DNA from: Nereocystis luetkeana
Lineage: Eukaryota > Sar > Phaeophyceae > Laminariales > Laminariaceae
Direction of reading: 5' to 3'
Assembly (NCBI GenBank): GCA_031213475.1
Contig: JARUPZ010000016.1
Location: 3,219,140-3,283,139, forward strand
Length of the DNA stretch: 64,000 bases
A program made the position numbers and the translations under genes. The stretch's first letter is position 1; every line of letters begins with the position of its first letter. Positions 55,856 through 64,000 of this stretch are shown here, piece by piece. The notes below the pieces were generated by a model. The model was not told the DNA's origin, did not search any database, and worked only from the letters and a program-made list of their open reading frames with translations.

Positions 55856-58122
55856 GCTATCACAGCACGATATTGACTGTACGTTTGGTTGCCCATTTCT
55901 AGTCTGTATCATGCGGCATCATGCCTGTGAACGGTGTGCCCTGATGGGCATATTCAGGCAGGACTAGGTGCGCTTTGCCTTTTCAATGGAGTTCCACGCG
56001 CCAATCAATATACTCGGAGCTCTTCAGTGCCCTGGTCTTGTTCTTGGTCTGTATATTGACACATACATATAAATGGAATGCCATTTATTTCTTGTGCACA
56101 CGATTTTGAAGCACGGCAGAATTGAAAGAATGCATGCATACTGGTACGGTTTAAACGAAACAAATTTTGCGTACGTAAAAGAATAGAACGAAAAGTCCGC
56201 GACGAGGGAGGCTGCATGCAGTACTTTCTTACCGCCCGTGCGCCAATATATATGCACCCATAACCAGATCCACCTATACTATCTATACCCACCCACCAAT
56301 CCACCCAAAAAACAAAAAGAAGAAAAAAGTAGTGTGAGGGGGATTTGAAACCCAGGGGGGATTTGAAATCCAGGGGGGATTTGAAACCCAGGTTTGTGAT
56401 ATTTCAGAGTCGAGCGCTCTACTATTAATTACGGGAGGCCATTTAGTAAATAGGACCAAATATTAATAGTAAAAATACGAAAATATATAGATTTTTGTGC
56501 ATACCATAGGTCCTATTAACTATGGCCCCCCTTAATATAATACCACTGATGAAAAAAGGATAGCTATGTTTTGCCACACCCGGGAGTGCACCTTACGACC
56601 CCGGTACTCGCTGAGTTTGGCCGCGGCGCCCCTGTTCTTTCGTCGGGGACACCGAGGGCTGCTGTGTGTGTGGGGGGGGGGGGGGGGGGGGGGGGCGTGA
56701 GGTGGCCGCGCGGCCGGGAGGTCGGATGGCGCTCAGGAGCAGCTTTTAGGACTGCCGCAGCCCCACTTGGGGGACGAACTACTCGAACTTGTTCCCTAAT
56801 AAAAACGGGGCGGGCTTTCTCATCACACTACTAAAAAAGTTTTTTACGCCTGGTACCATGTACATTGTTCTGTACATACACCGAAATTGATTTAACTGTG
56901 AAGATTCATTTTGACATCACGACGTACTACTTCACGACAAGCAAGCGTATCGGGCATGCGGGTTATTTTAGATATTATTGAGGATATGCCTGTGAGCTGT
57001 ATAACAATGCAGCTCTCCAAACTTTTAAGGTCGCTGCCAGCCCGTTGTTGCGTGACAGTGCGTTGCACGAGTCGGCTTCCCCGTCCACGCAGACTGCATA
57101 ATATACCTGGGACGGTGTGACCTTTTCTGGTGAACGTTTTATTGCACGTTTTTATTGTTCTCGTCTGTATGGGGACCATGGGCGTTTTGTGCTATGGGCT
57201 ATATATAGGCCTTGTATCTGCAAGGAGGTTAGGTGCGTACGTTTATTCTTACGCATATATATATATATATATGGGGCCTTGGTGATGCTGGTTTGCGTTC
57301 GATTTGTTCTCTTGCTGTTTGCTTTTGGTTGAAAAAAAATGTTCTCGTACTACAGTAGTAGTGTCAACTGTCAGCAGTGTCATCAGGGTGTGCTTCGATG
57401 CTCTTCTTGTAGTAAGCTTCAGAGGACGTGAGGATTTTTTGCCTGAACACACACCCCGCGCGCGATGAGAAGATCTGCCAGCGGAACCGTCACTACCTGT
57501 GTCTAAAGTATTATACCATCCCAGACTCTTTGGATGTGTTGATTGAGTTTTGCCCGAACAATGGGAAAATCGTCAAAGCTTAGGGGTACAGTGTGTGTTG
57601 AAGCGCGTGTGCTGCCGACTGGTGTGTGTTCGCTGTACTTACTTGCTGCCAAAAGGTACTCCGTACATATATATCTGAACGCACGCGTAAAGCACAAACA
57701 CCAAACAAGATCGGACAATTAATTGGCACCTACCTCCTACCTGTGATGTGAGTGCTGCATGCACCGGACACATCCATTCATTGCTCTCTTCTTCGCAATA
57801 GTATAATATGCTATTCACTACAGTGTAACAGTGTCAACGGGTAAACGTATCTCTCTGAGCTTGGGCCCACAACGCATAATATATATCCTTGGTGGGTGTG
57901 TTGGATAGGGTCGGTCACGCGCTCTCAAAATAATGAGAAAACAAAATGTAATGTGTGTGTCGACTGCGTTTTTACTTCATTTATTTTGCAGTCAGTCGTC
58001 GTCGTGTACGATTGAACCACCCGGGAGAAATCCTAACCAGCAGGTAGGTACTGTATACCTGGTATACCTACAGACCGGAACACCTACTACCTGTCTGTGG
58101 TGGTATCGCTTTGTTGTATACG
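55856..58122. other. No gene recognised
   Basis: Contains three direct GGGGGATTTGAAACCCAGG units (56337-56393), a MITE (56429-56535), a G run (56672-56694) and a diverged family D fragment (56745-56812). Otherwise AT-rich unique sequence. Confidence 0.55.
56429..56535. mobile_element. Family C palindromic MITE, diverged
   Basis: TTACGGGAGGCCATTTAG...CTATGGCCCCCCTTAA. Confidence 0.8.
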
Positions 58123-58477
58123 GTCGCCCCGGTGGTTCAAGTGGTTAACCTCGAATTCTACTTGTTTGAGTCCTGGGTTCGAGCCCCAGGTGGGTCGGAC
58201 TTTGACTTTATTTGCAAAAATAAAAATAAAAAAGGACTCAATTATTGTTGAGAGCGCCTTGCAGCGTGGGTAGGCACAATTCGATGCGAGTCGATGAGGG
58301 AAGAAAAGGCTGAAAGCTTCTCGCGATAAAAATGAAGGCACGTACCGTAGCGGGAAGGGGGTAGAAGAGCCTGCTATGTGACCCCGGATCTGAGTTACGA
58401 GTGGGAAGGAGAGAGAGAAGAAGATGTATGTGCGAAGATAATAAATGGGATTATGAGCAAAAAAAAAACAAAAAAAC
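58123..58477 (+). mobile_element. tRNA-derived SINE, longest copy
   Basis: Head GCCCCGGTGGTTCAAGTGGT, B box GGTTCGAGCCC inside a CTGGG...CCCAG stem (58173-58189), body with AATTCGATGCGAGTCGATGA and GATAAAAATGAAGGCACG, 3' part TGTGACCCCGGATCTGAG, and an A-rich tail at 58460-58477. Confidence 0.75.
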
Positions 58478-58897
58478 GTACGAGTACGGACCAGTATATA
58501 TATATAGTATTTGTGATCTCTGTGGAAGGTTCCCATTTATTTGATGATCATGACTGCGTCCAAGAAGACGCCCCCCCCCCCACCGTTAACCGTCGTGCGG
58601 AATAAGTACGTACCGACATCAGGCAGGGCATTTATTATGTACGTTTGTTTTGGACTCTACTCGTATACTGCTTGACAAGACAAGTGGATAGAGCTCCATT
58701 CTTCACTCTCTGTTTTTAGTATCCGTTCATATTTATTTATGCAAAGTGATTTCTTCATACATACGAAGCACAACCTGTATTGTATGCCATGCTGCGCAGC
58801 GAAGACGATTGCGTGTGTTTGTTTAGCCCTCGCGTGTCCTGCTCACAAAGGGGTTCGACAACAACACCACTCACTCACATGGTGTCTGCAGTAGTAC

Positions 58898-58937
<40 letters not shown>

Positions 58938-60502
58938 AAGGTCAGAGGGCAATAATAGTACCTCTGGGGCGGGGCTGTCGTCGATTGCTCTTCTTGGCTC
59001 TTCTTGCCCGCAAAAGGGATGAAAATGAGACGGCGATGGAGGACTGCTGCTTGCTGTAGTTGTGAGGCAGTGTGGGTCCGTTCTATTTTATTTTACAGCA
59101 GCACACAGGAGCACAACATCAGAGCACGGCGAGTTATTTACTGGTGGTAATTAATATAGATGTGATACACGGCACGCATGTAGTATGTAGACTGTCGACC
59201 ACCAGGTACCCGAGGTACCTGGTGCTGAAAAAATCGCACCACCCTGCCCTGGACGCTAGGAATTATTTCCGATCGCCCGCATCGTTCATTAAAAAAACAC
59301 ACCGCCAGGTCCCTGGTACGTACAGGAAGCAAGCCACACCATGTTCTCAGCCTCCTATAAGTACATTGCTGACCTCTTGCTGGAAGAATCCATTCTCTTG
59401 CGCTGACTCTCCGTGATTTTCATTTCATTTTTTCTCTTCCTCTTCCTTTTCTGATTGATAAGCCGTACTCAAGGAGCCGTGTGGCGTGGTTGGAAGACGA
59501 ACCTGCTCTGCTCGGCTCGTATTGTCTGACGCCAAGGGGCTGGGCATAGTTGACGAACGCAGGGCGGAGACGGCAGTCTGGGTAGCAAGGTACCAGGCGG
59601 ATTAGCAGGGAGAACCTGGCTATACTACTCGTACCACAAGCTGCTGCCGCCACCTAGAAGGTGCTTTGGGCTTTGGTCTGCCTGTTATTTCCCCTTTGTT
59701 ATTTTTCCTTGTTACTTTCTCCTTGGTTCTTTGTCTTACTCTGTTCACAAGCAGTGGTGTCTTTTGTTATTTCTTCTTTTTTCCAGCTCGTTCTTTTTCA
59801 AGTGTAGGCCACCTCGCCTGCGGGGGGGGGGGCACGACAGATTGTTTCTCTTAGATTTTGCTTTCATTTTTCTTCTTTTTCTTTTTCGACTTGTCTACCT
59901 TGTTTTGTTTTCTCTTTGATTGTTTCTTTTCGTTTCACTATTTCATAGATTGCGTATGTCGTGCCTGTCGTATCTAGTATGATGACATGGCTTTGCATTG
60001 CCCACTGCAGTTCACACTGCACACGTGGCAACGTAGTATCTCTGTGGCGTAGCTTTGTGACCACAGAACTTGTATCTCTTCTAGGATGGAAGAATCGGCA
60101 CGGACACTGGTTGTGCTGGATGTCGACGGGTAGAAAGAACGGTTTAATGTGAAGAACACACACACACACACACACACTTACTTCGTACCAGGTACCAGGC
60201 ATCATCAGGTATATTATTATTTAAATTCGAGTGCTTCGGGGGAAGCGGGAAAAGCACGAGTATGTGACACGCATGAGTTATTTGCTGTTTGCGCTCCAAA
60301 CTTGTAATGGGGTCTCCAAACTTGTGCAATAAAAGATACCAGTACCTGGTATACCAGGTACTTATTTTATGTTTCGCCCAAAGAACAAGTACCATAATAC
60401 GGTAAATATTTGAACCGGACCGTCGAACCCTCCGGGATCGGTAGAAAAAAATAAACTTCCACACCTCGCGCAGATCATAATCTTTAGATCATCTGTTTGG
60501 GC

Positions 60503-60585
60503 TGCAGTCCCGTTTAGAGGGTAAATCACTTAGAATTTGACTGGTTTGCCCCCAAAAACGGGACTGCAGTTAGTTCTAAAAGTTC
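60503..60585. mobile_element. Family D MITE without TTAA ends
   Basis: GGCTGCAGTCCCGTTTAGAG...AAAAACGGGACTGCAGTTAG; termini eroded. Confidence 0.65.
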
Positions 60586-60604
60586 AAACAGTAGTAACTG
60601 TTGC

Positions 60605-60885
60605 AGTACCTCTCAACCTGCCGTTGTGAGAAGGTGTGCAGGATCTTTGACAGTATAAATATTACACTTCGAACGTGAACGTGTACTACTTACTGCTGTA
60701 CTCACTGTAGATCATGCAGATTTCCCGGCTCCCACTCGGCAGCATGTCATGAGCTAATTTGCATACCTACACATCAGGAATATATCTACACTGAAAGACA
60801 GATATTTCATCTAGACCATCAAGTAAGTAAGTGGGAACCGATGATCTGTCCGGGGATTTCCCACGTGGGGTAATTATTGCAAGTT
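60605..60885 (-). repeat. Family E repeat, reverse
   Basis: CTGCCGTTGTGAGAAGGTGT...GATCATGCAGA...CATCTAGACCATCAAGTAAG; matches the 32.1 kb copy in reverse order. Confidence 0.55.
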
Positions 60886-61302
60886 AAGTACTACTGCCAC
60901 ATTTTCGTCCGTTGCTACCGCGATTATACTGCGGGTAATCGAAAATACTCCCAATTCGCGCAATGTGCTCGGAGTATGAAATTCACTTCGACAATCTGTA
61001 CGTATACCGTTTCGATACTTTCATCCTCTTTTTTTTGCAAAAAGCATTCACGGATGGTTCCACAAGTAAGTGGGAGTTGGAGAACATTTACTTTCCGGGG
61101 GGGGGGGGCAACTGGAGTACTTAGAATACTGGCGCAATCGCATAGCTAAGCGCCTTATCACTGTCGGAGGGGTTAGGGAAATCGTACACGACGTCCCCAC
61201 GGGACAACCAACGGTAGCAGAGCCCCTAATCAACTACGGTGGGCACCCGCAGTTAAGAAACATGATGCTGAGAAAAGTAGGCTCAGATCGGTAAGAACAC
61301 TA

Positions 61303-61407
61303 TTACGGGGGACCCTAGTTAACAGGACCTATGGTATACATAAAAACCTATATATTTAACCATTTTTACTAACAATATTTGGTCCTGTTAACTATGGCCC
61401 CCCGTAA
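61303..61407. mobile_element. Family C MITE, identical to the 38,298 copy
   Basis: 105 bp with TA on both sides; by eye no difference from 38298-38402. Confidence 0.9.
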
Positions 61408-61694
61408 TAAAAAAAATGGGTCAAGAAACGCAGCTCAACAGTGGGACCAACTCTGAATCCTATGGAAGAGAGTTAGATCAAGGTCGGACAAAAATAAGAC
61501 GTTGAGCCTGGACAGCGTGTTGACGTTTCATAACATCGGGCGGCCACTGTAGGCTACAAGCAAGTGTGGGGTCGATAAGGGAGAGGAGGAGCCCGCAGAA
61601 AAGGATGTAAATGTACGAGTCAAGCGAGCGACGGCATTGAGATAATAAGGGAATGAAGGGCCAACAAGTATGGGGGTGATCTCATGCCGCAGCA

Positions 61695-61930
61695 GAGGGA
61701 CCTCATTGATCCCAAAATATATACGAATTAACCTACGACGCGATGTTACAACAAACAGTACCTACTCTCTGCGACGAGGTGCCGCGTTGATTGCCAGATA
61801 ATTACTGCTGGAGCAGCATCCCTGAGTGAGAGTCTCCGGCTGGTCGCAGCAGGAGGCCTCATTCATCCCAGACTATACACGAAGTAACCTACGACGCGAT
61901 GTTACAACAGGAAACAGCAGACACTCTCGC
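61695..61930. repeat. Direct duplication of ~155 bp spacing
   Basis: CCTCATTGATCCCAAAATAT and CCTCATTCATCCCAGACTAT each precede AACCTACGACGCGATGTTAC, about 153 bp apart. Confidence 0.7.
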
Positions 61931-62411
61931 ACGAGAGGTGTGGCCGTGAGCCGCTGAAATGTAGAGGCAGAGGACAGGGTCGGGGCCGAGGTGGACACCA
62001 CGTCGCTCACAACGGAACCCCCCATTATCGCAATCCGGCCGCCACACGGGGGCAACTGCCAAGAAAAAGCGAGAATTCTAAGTTGACGTCACCAGAGTGG
62101 AGGCCTCTCTGGGTATGACTGATCGCAACACTTACCCTGCCTACTGTACCTCGACGTCAGGTTCAATCTCGGCCGTCTCGCCGACCTTTGAGCGCAACAA
62201 ACAGGACTATGCTGACGACGAGGTTGGTATCATCGTCAACTCCCTTCAAATAAATTATGACGACGACGTGAACGGCGATGCTGACGAGCCAACCAACCTT
62301 GGACAGGCAGGATCGGGGGGGGTGAGGGGCGGTGAACGGCACTAAAAGCGTGTGGGTGCGCAATAAAGAATCCTGTCGACGGCTTGAACGCGGAGGTGAG
62401 GAACCTAGAAG

Positions 62412-64000
62412 ATGTCGTGGGCAGAGAAGGTGAGGAACCTAGAAGATGCCGTTGGCAGAGAAACCCCACCGCGAAGGTTGCCGCAAGAGTCTTTTGTCTC
62501 CTTGTTTGGGGTCGGTGGTCTGGTCGAGCAGGAGACCGTGCCGAAGGCGATCGGAGAGTTGACGGAGGTTTCGGACGGTAGCAGTCGAGTAAAGTGCCTA
62601 CCGCCACCGGAAAACTTTGCGCGAGTTGACCTCTCCGTGGCTGGCTTCAATGTGCTTTCCCGTGCGGTTCCCGTCATGGGTGGGGAGGGGAATCCACTAG
62701 GCTCAGCAGCGGAGAGTCATAGCATCCAACGCAATGACGCACCTCAAGAAGTTCGTCGACAGGGCGATGACGAGGAGAGAGGTATCACAAGTCCCGTACT
62801 ACCGCTTTGCCAGCCACCGCGGCGTTAGGTACTTATGCGTGGATACGATGATGCGCCGGCAGGCGTTTGGGCAATGCCAGAGCTTCCGGCAGCAGATCGC
62901 AGACCAAGCCTAAGTCCCCGTCGACAATATCACCCAGGAAGAACTTCAGTATATCTTGCGCGTGGATGCGGGGTGGGTATCGAATGCCGCCGGCAACTAG
63001 GGACTCTGGGTCACCACCATTCAGTGGCAACTGAAAGATGCCGTCGACCAGCTGGCGAGACTCACGATGTATACAGCGTAGCCCACCGCCGACTACGGCC
63101 GGGGCGACCTCCCTCGCTTGCTTTCGCCTGCCACCTAAGAACCTTCGGTCGAGGACGACGTTGCCGTACGAGATATCTGCGAAACTATCCGCGGACCCAT
63201 CCACAGTCCCCACATCGCGGACGGGTGGAGTTGGGAGAGGTTGGAGGTCTACGAGGAAGTGTACCTTTCGCCCGACACTGCAAACGCCAACTAATAATAG
63301 TACTGAAACCAAGCAGAGGGGACACTTCATGGCACCGTGTACGCCCACGGGTGCAGCTCGTGAGGACCGGAGTCCGACGAACGGCTCACTCTCCCCCGCA
63401 GATACCTGGAGGACTTCAGCCGGCGCTTGGGGACTCGTCGTAGATACCGGCACTGCCCTCCAGGTATATGGCAAAGTACGCCAGCAAGGCAGAGTCTCGC
63501 AGCCGAGAGGTGCAGAGCATGCTATCTCGGCTTGTGGCTGCCGCTGTCGCGCAAAGCGCCGACGATGAGAGCCTACCTCAGATCCTGCGCAAGGTGGTCA
63601 TGGCATACACCACGCGCAGGGACATCGGCGTACAAAAGGTGATACTTGCTTCTCCAGTCCAGGGGCGTCGTGCACAGTCTCGAGTTCGTGAGGTCGAGCA
63701 TCCGTGCACGGGTCTTGAAGGGGTTGTGGCGAAAACGGGGGGACTGGCTGTCCTATGTGACCTGCGTCATGCTTAGGTTGTCAGGACAACAAACAATGGG
63801 TGATATGAGCGCCGCCTCGACCATTCGCATCAGCCACATTTAAGTACAACAGGGGAGGCAAGATGTTACCCCATGATTTGCACCACCGCGCGTCATTTTT
63901 CTTCAGGCCGTTCGTTTGGTGCGAACTTCGTGGAAAGGCGATGTGGGAACTACTACCACAAGAGCTTGGCGATTTTTCGGCCGTGGTTGAGTGGCCTGCA
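62412..64000 (+). pseudogene. Helitron-like Rep/helicase remnant, running off the window
   Basis: Plus-strand pieces match the Helitron-like N-terminal/Rep region in order: YYRFASHRGVRYL then DTMMRRQAFGQCQSF (about 62790-62895), TQEELQ about 90 bp on, MAKYASKAESRSREVQSML then AYTTRRDIGVQKV (63468-63640), and NYYHKSLAIFRPW near 63950. The roughly 200-residue spacing between the MMRRQA and KYASKAE motifs is the family's. The pieces lie in different frames with in-frame stops, so it is decayed. The Rep His and Tyr motifs and the helicase Walker motifs are not seen; the latter would lie to the right. Helitrons are rolling-circle DNA transposons. Confidence 0.6.

Larger units (their letters stand above)
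58478..61302. other. No gene recognised
   Basis: AGT microsatellite at 58897-58934, CA run at 60157-60177, family D fragment at 60503-60585 and reverse family E at 60605-60885. No conserved coding frame seen. Confidence 0.55.

Noticed and set aside
40410-62411. LTR retroelement, endogenous virus or LINE in the gene desert
   Set aside because: No reverse transcriptase, integrase, capsid or long direct terminal repeats were seen among the frames.
62833-63474. 213-codon minus-strand open frame
   Set aside because: It is antisense to the Helitron-like motifs on the plus strand and shows no family of its own.

Overview
The window is nuclear DNA from an intron-rich eukaryote. Three conserved housekeeping genes are recognisable, each cut into many short exons (42-1,423 bp) by introns that are mostly repeats. 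The style (long introns, long intergenic tracts, genes on alternating strands, SINEs and MITEs, simple-sequence tracts) suits a brown alga such as Ectocarpus or another stramenopile. That assignment is an inference from style, not from a diagnostic gene. No rRNA, intact tRNA, CRISPR, bacterial operon or reverse transcriptase was seen.

Layout. (1) 1-4,807, plus strand: the C-terminal seven exons of PRP4, the WD40 subunit of the U4/U6 snRNP; its 5' end lies left of the window. (2) 4,808-7,279: convergent intergenic region with a tandem array of small palindromes. (3) 25,517-7,280, minus strand: a 16-exon RPAP1/MINIYO gene, the RNA polymerase II assembly and nuclear-import factor, enlarged by Gly/Ala/Pro-rich inserts. 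(4) 25,518-28,894: divergent intergenic region. (5) 28,895-40,409, plus strand: nine exons of ARP4 (ACTL6A/BAF53 type), the actin-related subunit of SWI/SNF, INO80/SWR1 and NuA4-type complexes; only the tiny first exon was not found. (6) 40,410-62,400: a gene desert of SINEs, MITEs, C/G-flanked repeats and satellite-like arrays. (7) 62,412-64,000: a decayed Helitron Rep/helicase running off the right edge.

The three genes act in nuclear gene expression (splicing, Pol II biogenesis, chromatin remodelling) but show no sign of being one functional cluster. The novelty is mostly in the repeats: a ~505-550 bp non-coding family whose copies sit between C/G homopolymers at both ends; a ~105 bp palindromic MITE whose TA target duplication can be read from a nested insertion; a TTAA-flanked piggyBac-like MITE; a tRNA-derived SINE family; and a third TIR family. 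In the genes, two PRP4 introns have GC donors, and an exon end of RPAP1 with its splice donor has been tandemly copied. I found no convincing new multi-gene system.
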